A stretch of DNA of 32,583 bases. It comes from an uncultured Acetatifactor sp. Its GTDB lineage: Bacteria > Bacillota > Clostridia > Lachnospirales > Lachnospiraceae. The stretch is taken from the NCBI GenBank assembly GCA_910577235.1, contig CAJTMX010000042.1, positions 1 through 32,583 on the forward strand. The letters run 5' to 3'. Position 1 is the stretch's first letter, and every line of letters begins with the position of its first letter. The notes beneath the pieces are model-generated. The model searched no databases. It saw only the letters and a program-made list of their open reading frames with translations, and had not been told where the DNA came from. The position numbers were made by a program, and so were the translations under genes. This document shows positions 8,001 to 16,925 of the stretch, in pieces.

Positions 8001-11000
8001 CCTGCAATGCACTTCCATCAACAGTAACCGTTTCGTCTTCGCTGCCCTCGACCTGATAAGTCACGGTGGCAATCCCTGCCGTGATTGCATTGCCCGCATC
8101 GTCCTTGACCGTTACAAGCAATGCCGGCGCAGAGTCATAATATTCTTCCGAGACTGCCACACCGTTCTGTTGTGTCTGCTGCAGATCGGCTGGATTGCGG
8201 TCAGCCAGTATCGTAATATCCGGCGCATGGTCTTCCACGATCACACCGCCTTTACCTGCCGTGTCAATCGTCACATCGGCTGCGGGATTGCCCGCCACAT
8301 CCGTACAACTGATCGCAATGATTCCCCGGAAATCCTTATCAAAGGTAATCTTTGCCTCGCCGTCTCTAACTGCTGCCGTCTTTTCCACCGCCTGACTCGT
8401 ATCAAGATTTCCGGCTGCATCTTTGGGCGTCAAGGTGTAACGGATCTCCGTCACGCCGCTGCCTGTATCCGTAACAGGCACATGGATTACCATACTCTTT
8501 TTGCCGATGATCCAGTTCCAAAGAGTTGTCACTTTGTTTTCGTAAGTGATAGTACCGAACACGGGCGGTGTCTGATCCAGTTTTACCGTAAATGTGTCGC
8601 TCTCAGAAAAATTGCCTGCCGCATCTACTGCCTTGAACTGATAAGTATGCCCCTTCCCCGGCTCACTCTCTCCCTCCAGAACAGGGGTATAATCATACGT
8701 CATACTGCCTGTGCCGCCTGAGAAACCGTCTACTTTTATATAGTCTTTTCCGTCAATGCTTACCCACAGTTCTGTCACGCCTACGCCGTCATACAGCTTC
8801 AGTGGAATTGTGGTCTGATCTTTTGTCCAGCCTGCAGGCAGGGTTACGCCGTTTTGCAGTACTGGTTTGTCGGGTGGTGTCTCATCCTTCCAGCGGGCAT
8901 GAAGGGTATGGGCGGACGTTTCTCTTACAACCGTGTCCGCATTAACTTCACTGCCGCCTGCTTCGGCGGTGTACCAGCCCTTGAAGGTGTAGCCGGTTCT
9001 GGACGGTGTGGGAAACGTGCCATATTTACTGTTATAAGTCACATTTTTGCTTGCGGTGGTATCTCCGCCATCCGCGCCGTGGTAATCAAATATCACCTGA
9101 TAGGTCTGGGGTGTCCACTTCGCCCAGAATGTTTTATCCCCGGTGTCCGTGGCTGAAACTTCCGTTACCGGAGTCCCCGTGCAATCCTTATTATTGTACC
9201 AGCCCGCAAAGGCATAACCTGTTTTCGTCCAGTTCGCAGGCATCACTGCCCCCTGTCCATAGGTATAGCCTGTAAGGTCATCTCCGGTACCACCGTTGCC
9301 GTTCAGCGTAATGCCATATGTTTTTGCAGTCCAGTTGGCGGTATACTCTCTGTTTCCGGTGCTCCCTTTTGATATGGTAACGATTGTACTGTTAGCAGCC
9401 AGTCCCGTACCGCTCCATCCGGCAAAGGTATATCCGGTGCGTTCAGGGTTCTGCAGGGTAAATTCCGTCGTCTCTATGGTATAATCTGCGGGATTCGTTT
9501 TCCCTGCCGGAAGTGTGCCTCCTGCCAGATCATATGTGATCGTGTAGGTGACAGGCGTCCAGCCCGCATAAACTGAGGTTTTTTCTGTGACTGTCTCATT
9601 AGCAAAGTCATATTCCATACTGCTGCCGTCTGCCGTAACCCACTTGCTGAAGGTGTAGCCTGTCTTTGTGGGATTATCTGCCGGCGCAGATGCCGCAGTA
9701 CCCTTTAGGACGATCTGCTGTGACGGAGCTGGCAGTTCCGTATTTCCGTCATAGAATGTGACGGTATAGTAATCCACTCTGGCGGTAACTTCTGCTCCCG
9801 CCACGGTTACTTCCACGCCGGTATCAATATCGCCAATGTAAATTTTATATGTACCGTCAGGCGCAACAAGGCCTGGAAGGAATGTCTTTCCATCATCAGA
9901 AGTAAGTCTATAGCCAGATGGCGCTCCTGTCCACTCCACACCGTCCTTATAGGAAGTTATGGTGACAGGATTGCCTTTTACCTCTTCCCTGGTAATAATG
10001 ATGATATAAACCTTCGAGGCATCGCCTTCAGTCACTTTAACCTTAATCGCATTTTCCCCTTCAGCAAGCGGTATATTGTCTGCCGCTACTGTTATATCTG
10101 TTGCATTGTCAGCATTCTGGATCGTCATCGCCACATCTGCACCAGCATTTTTAGGCGTTGCCTCTATACTTACGACTTTGACGCTATTAGGCACTGTAAC
10201 TGCGTATTCATACGTTGTTTCGGCAAAATCGGGACTTAATTTGATTTCGTCCCCGCTGGAACCGTCCTTTATAGACAAAGCCATGTCTGAAAGGTTTCCG
10301 GTACTTTCATTTCCAAGCACAAGGACTTTACCCTTTTCACCATTAGCAGCATTCACTATATTGCCTTCTATCATCAAAACGGAATACAGCGTATTGTCAC
10401 TGTTAATATGAGCAAAATCCTGTGGAGAAACTTCATAGCCATCAGCGCCTTGTACCGTGGATATATAGGGTTTGTTAACATCTTGATTACTGCTGCTATA
10501 CGGTTCAAGCCATGCCGTCACACCAAAAGAACCTGTTAACTTTTTCGTAAGCAGAATGACTTGCCTATTCAACAAAGCAATATTATTTTCATCGTTATTC
10601 TTTTTATTCCCGGTAATGTTTACATTACCTTCTATTTTTACTGTGGAAGCTGCATTTCCCAGTCCTAAGCCTGCATATCCTCCTCCATTACCATTACTCC
10701 CCACTTTATTTCCGAATACGAGAACCTTATCCAACTCGGCATTTGCTAACAGATTCACTTTAGATGTAGTTCCTGAAAATATACCACCGCCCCTGCTTTC
10801 AGCAGTATTATTCTTAATAACTCCGTTTGTTATTGTCATTTCACACGTTGCACCACAAAATACACCACCACCCTGACTCTCTGCAGCATTACCTTCAATT
10901 ACTCCTCCACTCATAGTAAAAGAAGTGTTTGCAGCATTATTATTACCAACACCTATGGAAATGCCACCTCCGTATTTCGCTGCGTTTCCACATATTGTTC

Positions 11001-12390
11001 CCCCAAGCATAATAAACCGAGCGTTGCTACATACAAAAATTCCACCGCCATAATCTTCTTCCCCTTTTCCTCCCGTAATACGGCCAGCATTATCTTTACA
11101 ATCACAAAGGGTAAATGTACCGCTATTCACTACGATTACACTCCCTGTATCGCCTGAATGTGTCAATGACCGACCATTCAGGCATAAAGTCACATCTCCC
11201 TCAATGGTAATCGTATTCATATCTAAATCATTAGAAAGATAGTATGTTCCATTCGTCAAAGTTAAATTGTTTGGCTGCAATTCCACATATGTATTCCCAT
11301 CATGTGAATGAGTTTCTTTCTGCGATACCACTACCACATCCTCAATATTTGAAAGGTTCCCGGCAATCTCTACCCATACCGTCAGTTTTGCCAGTTCTTC
11401 CTCCGGCATCTGTGCCTGCTGTTCCTCTGTCAGCGCCTCGTATTCCTCCCAAATGGCAAGCGCTTCCTCTGCATACTCATGTAGCTTTTCTTCCCATTCT
11501 GTATAAGCCTCCTCATCTTCTTCCATATCCGGCTCTGTGGCAAGGTATTCTTCCGCATCCGGCAATGCCGTTATCCTGTCAAGCAACGTCTGTATAACAG
11601 TGTCTGTGCCACTTTCGTTTTCTTTTACCGTTACCGTAATTTGAGGTAAACTGACACCCTCCGCCAGCGCATAGCCATCCGGCAGAACTGCGGTAAAGAC
11701 ATATGTTCCCTCCGCACTTCCGTTATACTCCGGCTCAGACTGCCATGTCACGCCGTCTATCATAACGGTTTCTTCCTGATTTTCGGTCTGTGTATTCTCT
11801 AACGTCTGTACAGAAATAACATTTTCCGCATAATATTCCGGCATGGTAACGGTATGGGTTTCACCGGCAGTATCGTTTTCTTCTGATTCTTCGGACGACA
11901 GCCCGGAATTACTTTCTTCCTGTTCCTCAAAAGATACGCTTTCCTTCTCGTTGTCTTCGTCCTCAGCATCCGTTTCCTCATTAGCTGCCACAGTTGTTTC
12001 TTCTGATACCTCGGTTTCTTCAGACTGAATATTCAGTTCGCCTTCGGTTTCTGTATCAGAATTTCCTTCTATTTTATCGGTTTCCCCGATATTTTCCTGT
12101 TCTCTTTCTCCCGTTTCCTGTTCGGAAGATTCCCGCGCCAAGCAGACCGTTAATTCTTTGGGAAATTCCAGTTCATCTAAGTCTGTCCCTATGAATACAG
12201 TCTGTTCTTTTATATCCTCTGGTAGAGGATCAAATGCCATAATAATGTTTTCTTTTTGAAAACTTTCATCCTGCTCTGCCGCTGCCACTACCGGGAATAT
12301 ATCAGATATTCCCGGTAGTGAAAACAGCATACAGACGCAGAGAAAAGCGGCACAAATACGATGTTTTTTCCCTCTGCCTTTTTTCTCCAA
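5065..12390 (-). CDS. giant membrane-anchored surface protein with beta-helix and InlB B-repeats
   Basis: The 2441-residue protein starts at a TTG (12390-12388), chosen because AGGAGG lies seven bases upstream and the signal peptide begins at once. Layout: signal peptide 1-38; a very Glu-rich, disordered stretch to about 200; a helical acidic segment near 260-350; a right-handed beta-helix rich in GGG turns at about 370-640; a cadherin-like beta-sandwich near 695-800; four InlB/Flg_new B-repeats at about 870-1170 (TGYTFxxW signatures); Ig-like and fibronectin-like modules to about 2130, including a duplicated unit (LTGxxPGxEYxI); a Pro/Thr linker near 2140-2215; a C-terminal domain; a short Cys-rich segment; one membrane helix; and a charged tail. 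No LPXTG motif is present. It is last of a three-gene operon, 4 bases after its neighbour, and probably acts as an adhesin. Ligand unknown. Confidence 0.85.
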   Translation of the reverse strand: MEKKGRGKKHRICAAFLCVCMLFSLPGISDIFPVVAAAEQDESFQKENIIMAFDPLPEDIKEQTVFIGTDLDELEFPKELTVCLARESSEQETGEREQENIGETDKIEGNSDTETEGELNIQSEETEVSEETTVAANEETDAEDEDNEKESVSFEEQEESNSGLSSEESEENDTAGETHTVTMPEYYAENVISVQTLENTQTENQEETVMIDGVTWQSEPEYNGSAEGTYVFTAVLPDGYALAEGVSLPQITVTVKENESGTDTVIQTLLDRITALPDAEEYLATEPDMEEDEEAYTEWEEKLHEYAEEALAIWEEYEALTEEQQAQMPEEELAKLTVWVEIAGNLSNIEDVVVVSQKETHSHDGNTYVELQPNNLTLTNGTYYLSNDLDMNTITIEGDVTLCLNGRSLTHSGDTGSVIVVNSGTFTLCDCKDNAGRITGGKGEEDYGGGIFVCSNARFIMLGGTICGNAAKYGGGISIGVGNNNAANTSFTMSGGVIEGNAAESQGGGVFCGATCEMTITNGVIKNNTAESRGGGIFSGTTSKVNLLANAELDKVLVFGNKVGSNGNGGGYAGLGLGNAASTVKIEGNVNITGNKKNNDENNIALLNRQVILLTKKLTGSFGVTAWLEPYSSSNQDVNKPYISTVQGADGYEVSPQDFAHINSDNTLYSVLMIEGNIVNAANGEKGKVLVLGNESTGNLSDMALSIKDGSSGDEIKLSPDFAETTYEYAVTVPNSVKVVSIEATPKNAGADVAMTIQNADNATDITVAADNIPLAEGENAIKVKVTEGDASKVYIIIITREEVKGNPVTITSYKDGVEWTGAPSGYRLTSDDGKTFLPGLVAPDGTYKIYIGDIDTGVEVTVAGAEVTARVDYYTVTFYDGNTELPAPSQQIVLKGTAASAPADNPTKTGYTFSKWVTADGSSMEYDFANETVTEKTSVYAGWTPVTYTITYDLAGGTLPAGKTNPADYTIETTEFTLQNPERTGYTFAGWSGTGLAANSTIVTISKGSTGNREYTANWTAKTYGITLNGNGGTGDDLTGYTYGQGAVMPANWTKTGYAFAGWYNNKDCTGTPVTEVSATDTGDKTFWAKWTPQTYQVIFDYHGADGGDTTASKNVTYNSKYGTFPTPSRTGYTFKGWYTAEAGGSEVNADTVVRETSAHTLHARWKDETPPDKPVLQNGVTLPAGWTKDQTTIPLKLYDGVGVTELWVSIDGKDYIKVDGFSGGTGSMTYDYTPVLEGESEPGKGHTYQFKAVDAAGNFSESDTFTVKLDQTPPVFGTITYENKVTTLWNWIIGKKSMVIHVPVTDTGSGVTEIRYTLTPKDAAGNLDTSQAVEKTAAVRDGEAKITFDKDFRGIIAISCTDVAGNPAADVTIDTAGKGGVIVEDHAPDITILADRNPADLQQTQQNGVAVSEEYYDSAPALLVTVKDDAGNAITAGIATVTYQVEGSEDETVTVDGSALQEQVSFTIPAAQISTGVTEIKVTTTDNAGNTAEKIITLKVKGPEKEPAAKIDYRQEKLTGLVPGGEYLIDGETCTADQEGHIQIKEGWIDSNLNIIKKGNGSETSDSTAQNLSVPARPAAPNAPELNTRTENSITLKTITGAQYRRTDGTGNWQDSTAFEGLNPKTAYSFRAYYPATDTGFASRESGETRIGTVPTPPTPDQLGIDYEAETLAPTSDIEAFSDQGCTTPVTAGSVEDYMGQTIYFRYPVSGIFPESRTTAVTIPERPATPVPGAADASYPGAMNGAITGLSDGTVYEYRKQNDDGTWEDNWTSAAVADGQIGGLGKGTYEVRVKAVDTVSFRSEAAAVSISEKPAAKLDTPDIRINYTEETLTGFKPGEEYIISGKPAAVSADGTIKIDESQLGTTLSIMCKGNGQDKLDSDVQSLPIPTRPAKPTPTGVDVSTAGGTGKLTGLTANVTYEVSTDGGKTWVSGTANGSGEIIGLEPGTYTVRVKVGASNFASEPSEPAVIGAYQIKVTFMVDGQKYIEVSVDYGMSLTDIPPVPVKENAVGAWCIDEQGTTPAVFTNITADMTVYAVYTTAYTVTLQTGTGYTLSAEAGSQSPVKEGGSFTFRFTLGNGYQKTADFAVTVNGAKVELTNDTYTITDIRADQTVAVAGVKKKANNPPSGGGDNNGDDGGGSEPTPTPPPTQPPTETTTPMPTPQPTPTLGTTPPVTENEPEGRKPETTPEPENNETQPPSEPSQTQTPDTTPESQTYAVGKGAVIVTLNNVDETVCTARVADAVAVAHAVLSEEELAVAEQGQTIEIRIDVEHLEAVPQEDAEVIVTGIEDCQEQIPGLVMGMYVDISMYMRIGSGDWNAIHATNEPVVIILDIPDELAGLTADFYIMRAHEGEYLLMEDLDEAPETITIQTEAFSTYAILYQMQEGGEKKPAAKCSLCHICPTFLGICYFIWLAIIIALALVIYLIIRRKHKEEESEEQ

Positions 12391-12394
12391 AACA

Positions 12395-14896
12395 TTACCT
12401 CCTGTAATTACTTTCAGGTTTTACATACTGTGGCGTATAACAGGTATCACTATATGCAAGTAACTCAAATTTTACGTTAAAACCATTATCCTCCGCTACA
12501 TTTCCTATTTCTGCACTTTCTTCAGTGTCTACACCAGCTTCAACTCGAATTGCCTTGTTGTCAGCACCACCTGCTGTTAGACCCAAATCCTTATATTCAA
12601 TCCCATATTCCGTAATACTTTCGTTCTGCTCATCAATCAACCATACCAAATAATACTCCGCACCTTCAATCTTCTTCCATACTGCGTTTATACCGTCCCA
12701 TTTCAAGTCTTCATCATTCGGTCTTGCAAGTATCGTAATACTGGAACTTGCATTTCTATGTATATTCTCCTGCGGGAAATTCGGTATTACCGGCTCCACA
12801 CTGAATTCAAAGGTTCCGCCCGCTGTAAACCGCTTGAATGTTTTTGTTAAATCCAGCCTACAGTCTTTAACCTCTACCATGCCATCATCAATCAGCATAA
12901 TGTCATCCCCTATAAAATCTTCTTCATAGAATGGGTAAATTTCCTTATCCGCACCCTCTTGCGCACTCTCCAGTCTAACACGGTAAGCTGTTGCCTCTTT
13001 CATCTCATTCCACTGAGCTGCGATTGTACGTTCGTCAACAGGTTCTCCTCCCTGCTCCCATCTGGGGTTTTCCACTCCTGTGCAGACCACTTTCCCATAC
13101 AGAGTCTCACTCCTGGTCGGTATATACATGCTGCCCGGTTCCCCTGCTTTTTCCTTAAAATCTTCATCCAGATACCAAGCGTCAAAACAGAAACCCTCAT
13201 GGTAGATTTGCAGTTGCGGGAGCAGGATACCGGCAGATTTCCACACCGCATAAAGAGTCTTTACGCCGTCACGTTCACTTGTAAGATTGCAGACAGTCGC
13301 TCCATCATCGTACACCTTTTCGCCTGCTGCTGTTTCTGCCCATCCCATAAAATGACACTCTGCTGTCTGGGACTGGAAATAGGCATTATCCCCTTTCCGA
13401 TCCCCCACGGCAAAAGACACGGTATGCTTACATTCATATGTATTCTTGTCCAGTTGCTGCGGCTGGTCGTAAACAAACTCCTGCGGCTTCATTTCCCCCG
13501 TGGCATTATCATCATTTTTGTCATATTGCACTGAATATTCGTATGCTTTCCATTCTGCCCTTGTAGTGAATGGGTGGTAAGAAATACAATCCGGATACGG
13601 ATTCCATTGTACAAACCTGTAACCGGTTCTCATAGGTTTAACATTAAGTGAATCAATCGACGTACCATAAGGAAGCATTACCTCCCGATAATCACTTCCA
13701 TTCTCAAAGTGACCTCCGTTTGCACAGTACTGCACCGGATATTCCGCAATCTCATAATAATATTCGATCAAGGTCGAGCCATCTGCTGCGACACATGCCG
13801 TGATCGGCTCAGGAGTTTTATATGCAACGTCCTGCTCAGGCTGCGGGCACACCATCCCGCCTGCCATATAATAAAGTGTTTCTCTCCTGCACGAATATTT
13901 TCCCATTCTGTCGGCATGATAATGTGCGACTGTATATGGCACCACATCCTCTACCCATTGTGCCTGCAGCTCTGCTCCCCTTCTCTGTCTATAAGCGCCT
14001 CCTGCCGGATAAAGCACATTGATAAGGGGGTCCAGCCAGCCTTTCATAATATATCCGGTGCGTTCCCGGCTCTCCAGCTCAATCCTTGTTGCACTCTTTT
14101 CATCAAAAACATCCAAATAATAATCACCATCATCGTACCACAAATAAGCCTTCCAGTTGATTGAAATTTCCTCTCTGGAGCAGTGATATTTGTCGACATA
14201 TCCCATATAAGTGGCATGCTTTTGGGGAAACTCCATCATATTCATCAGGTGCATGGGATTTAATGAGGCTCTCGCTTCTTTTTCCGAATACCTATTATCG
14301 ATTGACCAAGTCTTATATACACATGGGCGCGTCTCATCAATTTTATAAGATCTACCCATATATGAATAATACCCCTTCTCAATCGGAACGCCGACCCATT
14401 CATCATTAGTTTCGCAGTTATTCTCGCTGATTGTATTACATTCGTTCCATTCCCCGGAGGCCATGCCCAGCCATGCCGATGAATCGCCGTCACCTACTTT
14501 ATAAACCGTCCTTTCAATATCTATAATCGCCAAAAATGTAGAAAAAGGCGGCACCATTACCTTTAAGTCTATTTTGCACATCACTGCTTTGAAAAACTTA
14601 CTTCCATAAGCCGGCAGATCATAAAAACCATCGTAATCCGTAATATAATACCCCGCACTGCCATACTGATCTGTTGCGCAGAGGTATATCCCCTGACGAA
14701 CCCATTGGTCTAAAGTTATAGCGCCATTCGTATTATAGTTTGCCTTATCTCCCACGCTGTCCCATGCGAGGGTTGCCGGCTGGTAACTGCTCTGGAATGC
14801 TTTCAAGGTAAAAGTCCTTTTTGCAAGCGGTTCCACATATGAAGAATTCGACTGTATTTCATCTGCTTCAACAATTATATCTTTTTTATCTTCCAT
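12395..14896 (-). CDS. 833-residue B-repeat protein without signal peptide (paralogue of upstream gene)
   Basis: The start at 14896 follows AAAGGAG at seven bases. Residues about 27-150 match the corresponding part of the 519-residue protein next door: TFTLKA, W-x-S-x-G, a D-x-W-x-R-x-G segment, CAT, FKAVMCKIDLKVMVPPFS and SSAWLG. I do not recognise this domain. After it come a B-repeat with the shared signature YPAGGAY near 300, a MucBP-like segment, further B-repeats (TGYRFVQW, FMGWAET, FCFDAWYLDED) and a fibronectin-like C-terminal part from about 640. There is no signal peptide or membrane helix, which is odd because B-repeats are normally extracellular. The last codons, AGG AGG TAA, form the ribosome binding site of the giant gene, so the two are likely translationally coupled. 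Confidence 0.75.
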   Translation of the reverse strand: MEDKKDIIVEADEIQSNSSYVEPLAKRTFTLKAFQSSYQPATLAWDSVGDKANYNTNGAITLDQWVRQGIYLCATDQYGSAGYYITDYDGFYDLPAYGSKFFKAVMCKIDLKVMVPPFSTFLAIIDIERTVYKVGDGDSSAWLGMASGEWNECNTISENNCETNDEWVGVPIEKGYYSYMGRSYKIDETRPCVYKTWSIDNRYSEKEARASLNPMHLMNMMEFPQKHATYMGYVDKYHCSREEISINWKAYLWYDDGDYYLDVFDEKSATRIELESRERTGYIMKGWLDPLINVLYPAGGAYRQRRGAELQAQWVEDVVPYTVAHYHADRMGKYSCRRETLYYMAGGMVCPQPEQDVAYKTPEPITACVAADGSTLIEYYYEIAEYPVQYCANGGHFENGSDYREVMLPYGTSIDSLNVKPMRTGYRFVQWNPYPDCISYHPFTTRAEWKAYEYSVQYDKNDDNATGEMKPQEFVYDQPQQLDKNTYECKHTVSFAVGDRKGDNAYFQSQTAECHFMGWAETAAGEKVYDDGATVCNLTSERDGVKTLYAVWKSAGILLPQLQIYHEGFCFDAWYLDEDFKEKAGEPGSMYIPTRSETLYGKVVCTGVENPRWEQGGEPVDERTIAAQWNEMKEATAYRVRLESAQEGADKEIYPFYEEDFIGDDIMLIDDGMVEVKDCRLDLTKTFKRFTAGGTFEFSVEPVIPNFPQENIHRNASSSITILARPNDEDLKWDGINAVWKKIEGAEYYLVWLIDEQNESITEYGIEYKDLGLTAGGADNKAIRVEAGVDTEESAEIGNVAEDNGFNVKFELLAYSDTCYTPQYVKPESNYRR

Positions 14897-14913
14897 CTCT
14901 TTCTCCTTTCCAG

Positions 14914-16473
14914 TCAGTCATTTTCTTGCCAAATCGCACGGATTGTTACATCATGGTCAGGCATGGTGGAAAGATTTTCCGTCCACCCCTCAAAGCTGTA
15001 ATGATATCTCTGTTTCAGTTTCGGATATACCAGTTTTTCACCATAGCGGACTTGCTTTACAATGAAATCATCTTCTTCTCCGTTCTCGCCACTGAACATC
15101 CCGCCGTTTGCGCAAAATACCAGTTGGTATGGTCTCCTTTTATAATTGTATTTCACTACTGTCGTTCCGTTTGTGTCCGGTATTACCTCACTGGCATCAG
15201 GAGTAATGAACCCCTCATATTTTTTCCTGTTCGGTACAAAAGTCTTTCCTGCCGGAGTTTTCAGTATTTCGTATTCCGTTGGCGTATCGGAATAATTGCC
15301 GTCTATCCCCTGCTGGTAATGCTCAATGCGGCAGTCAACTTTATCCGGTATCCACTGTGCCGTAAGCTTCATCCCACGCTTTTCCAGATAAGCGCCTCCA
15401 GCCGGATAAAGCAATCCTGATACATCATCCTTCCAGCCTGCCAACGTGTAGCCTGTACGTTTTGCCTTATACAATGTGATTTCCATACAATCTTCCCCAT
15501 TGTATGAAATTTTCTGCGTTGTTTCTTTGCCTTCCATAACGCCGCCGTTAGGATCATAGGTAATCTCACTTGTCCCTGTGATCCCGGCGCTGAACTTATC
15601 CTCAATACGGTCAAACAACAGCAGACGCTGGTTGATTGTGGATGACTTTTCAATGTTCCCCATGATGTATAGCGTAAACTTCCACAGCCTTGCCTTATTC
15701 GTAGTATTTTTCTGCATACCGCAGTTATAGTTCGTAAGACTCAGGCGCAGGTTTACCTTTTTGCTGCATCCCTCACCGAAAGTGCAATCCCCAGGATTAT
15801 TCGACTTGATGATGCCGTTGTCATCCGCCCAGTTGCCATTGCCGGCAACGATTGTTGTCCATGTATCCTTATCGGAAATGAATGAGCCAAGCCAGGTGGA
15901 AGATGTCTCCCCGCCCCTTTTGAAGACATGGATGTTCATTGTTACATTCAGTGTAACCTCCGAGTAGGCGGGTACGACAACCTGATAGTCCGCCTTAACC
16001 ATGACAGCCTTAAAATTCTTGTTTCCGTGGGTATCCGAGGAATCCAGTATATGCTCGGAGTATGAATTCACAAAATAAGGGGTCTCTTTGGTTCCTGTTG
16101 CACAGCAGCTCACGCCAATCCTATCCCATACGTCTGCTTCTATATGAAGACTCGCAACATTGCCGCTGCTGTTCCAACTAAGCGGCGAGATATTTCCATT
16201 ATTTTGCAGAGCCTTTAACTCGAAGTGTGTTTTTAGAATTGCTTCATCGTCCGGTTTCACAACCAATTCTTCCGTCTTCACTTTCCGGTTTGGATCAAGC
16301 ACCCGCACATTATATTTGCCACTGAAAATCAGGTCGTAATATTCTTCCAGTTCCTTCAGAGCTTCCTCCCTGCGGGCAATATCTTCTTCTGTATCCTCCG
16401 GCTCGCCCCCCTTGGCAGTCAGAGCTTCCAGATCCACATTTTCTGTGTTTTCCATGTTTTCCGTATTCCCCAT
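14914..16473 (-). CDS. 519-residue B-repeat protein without signal peptide, first gene of the surface operon
   Basis: The start at 16473 has AAAGGAGG seven bases upstream. The N-terminus is acidic and contains a near-repeat (NTENMENTENV) and LEALTAKGG, which looks superficially like a double-glycine leader. A charged helix follows to about 50. Residues about 83-205 carry the same unrecognised domain as the 833-residue protein (HFELKALQ, LSWNSSG, D-x-W-D-R-I-G, CCATG, FKAVMVKADYQVVVPAYS, SSTWLG). Then come a B-repeat with YPAGGAY near 310-373, a MucBP-like segment near 375-440 and a final B-repeat. No hydrophobic signal or anchor is visible. The gene is 17 bases upstream of its paralogue. It may be exported by an unidentified route or act inside the cell. 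Confidence 0.75.
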   Translation of the reverse strand: MGNTENMENTENVDLEALTAKGGEPEDTEEDIARREEALKELEEYYDLIFSGKYNVRVLDPNRKVKTEELVVKPDDEAILKTHFELKALQNNGNISPLSWNSSGNVASLHIEADVWDRIGVSCCATGTKETPYFVNSYSEHILDSSDTHGNKNFKAVMVKADYQVVVPAYSEVTLNVTMNIHVFKRGGETSSTWLGSFISDKDTWTTIVAGNGNWADDNGIIKSNNPGDCTFGEGCSKKVNLRLSLTNYNCGMQKNTTNKARLWKFTLYIMGNIEKSSTINQRLLLFDRIEDKFSAGITGTSEITYDPNGGVMEGKETTQKISYNGEDCMEITLYKAKRTGYTLAGWKDDVSGLLYPAGGAYLEKRGMKLTAQWIPDKVDCRIEHYQQGIDGNYSDTPTEYEILKTPAGKTFVPNRKKYEGFITPDASEVIPDTNGTTVVKYNYKRRPYQLVFCANGGMFSGENGEEDDFIVKQVRYGEKLVYPKLKQRYHYSFEGWTENLSTMPDHDVTIRAIWQEND

Positions 16474-16691
16474 TTTCTTCCTCCTTTATTTTTTATAAGT
16501 CTCCATGAAACCATTTTGTCAGAAACTCCTTAATGGATTTTCTGGGTTTTACATTTTCTGTCTGTATTGGTACATCGGAATCATCAAGGTATAAACGTTC
16601 CCATCTCCTAATACGGCAGAGAGCATAAAAGCCGGTATTTATGGCAAAAGATTTTACGCAAAAATAACGGCTTATGATAGCTGAATTGACT

Positions 16692-16720
16692 TTGGACAAC
16701 CGGGTGTGTTTTGGTATACT
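16692..16720 (+). promoter_or_regulatory. plus-strand promoter in the operon control region
   Basis: TTGGAC and TATACT are separated by exactly 17 bases on the plus strand. Nothing is encoded downstream on that strand. A transcript starting near 16727 would run about 125 bases to the hairpin at 16832-16853, followed by only four T residues. It could make a short untranslated RNA, or be a chance match. Confidence 0.4.
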
Positions 16721-16831
16721 TTGCACTTTTACGGGTATAGTTTGTATGGTTCACCACAAGTCATTAGTACAAAGCCATTTACATCGCCTACAAACCGTCT
16801 TATCTTGTTTCATCACTATCACTATAACAAA

Positions 16832-16853
16832 AAACCACTTAAAAAAGTGGTTT
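16832..16853 (-). terminator. intrinsic terminator of the regulator-kinase operon
   Basis: AAACCACTT and AAGTGGTTT form a perfect 9-bp stem with a 4-nt loop. On the minus strand the stem runs directly into TTTTTT, about 75 bases after the kinase stop. On the plus strand it is followed by TTTTGG, so weak bidirectional use is possible. Confidence 0.7.
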
Positions 16854-16854
16854 T

Positions 16855-16888
16855 GGCAGAATTGGTCGGTTTTTAGGCAGAATTGGTC
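16855..16888. repeat. 13-bp perfect direct repeat with 21-bp period
   Basis: GGCAGAATTGGTC occurs at 16855-16867 and again at 16876-16888. The start-to-start distance of 21 bp is two helical turns, the spacing used by LytTR-type regulators. The motif itself only loosely resembles the published LytTR consensus. Confidence 0.6.
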
Positions 16889-16925
16889 AAAAAACTTTCA
16901 TAAACATATTGACATATTGATAGAT

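Larger units (their letters stand above)
16474..16925. other. control region between kinase gene and surface operon
   Basis: This 452-bp gap holds the terminator-like hairpin after the kinase gene (16832-16853), a 13-bp direct repeat (16855-16888), a strong promoter pointing away from the operon on the plus strand (16692-16720) and an untranslated leader before the ATG at 16473. On the minus strand, TTGTCC-N17-CATAAG (about 16672-16701) is a possible but weak operon promoter. Weak promoters are expected if the adjacent response regulator activates transcription. I see no convincing gene here. Confidence 0.5.

Noticed and set aside
7762..8721. 319-codon plus-strand frame inside the giant surface gene
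   Set aside because: Composition is Cys/His/Arg-rich and patternless; it mirrors the repeat codons of the real gene.
8885..9775. tandem DNA repeat or CRISPR-like periodicity in the B-repeat region
   Set aside because: The periodicity is at protein level (about 70 residues) with diverged DNA, as expected for B-repeat domains.
14914..16473. double-glycine secretion leader in the 519-residue protein
   Set aside because: LEALTAKGG resembles the motif, but the paralogue lacks it and no peptidase-containing ABC exporter is nearby.
16493..16726. 77-codon minus-strand frame just before the surface operon
   Set aside because: It starts at GTG with no ribosome binding site and shows no family; its end, 20 bases before the next gene, looks protein-like but is too weak to call.
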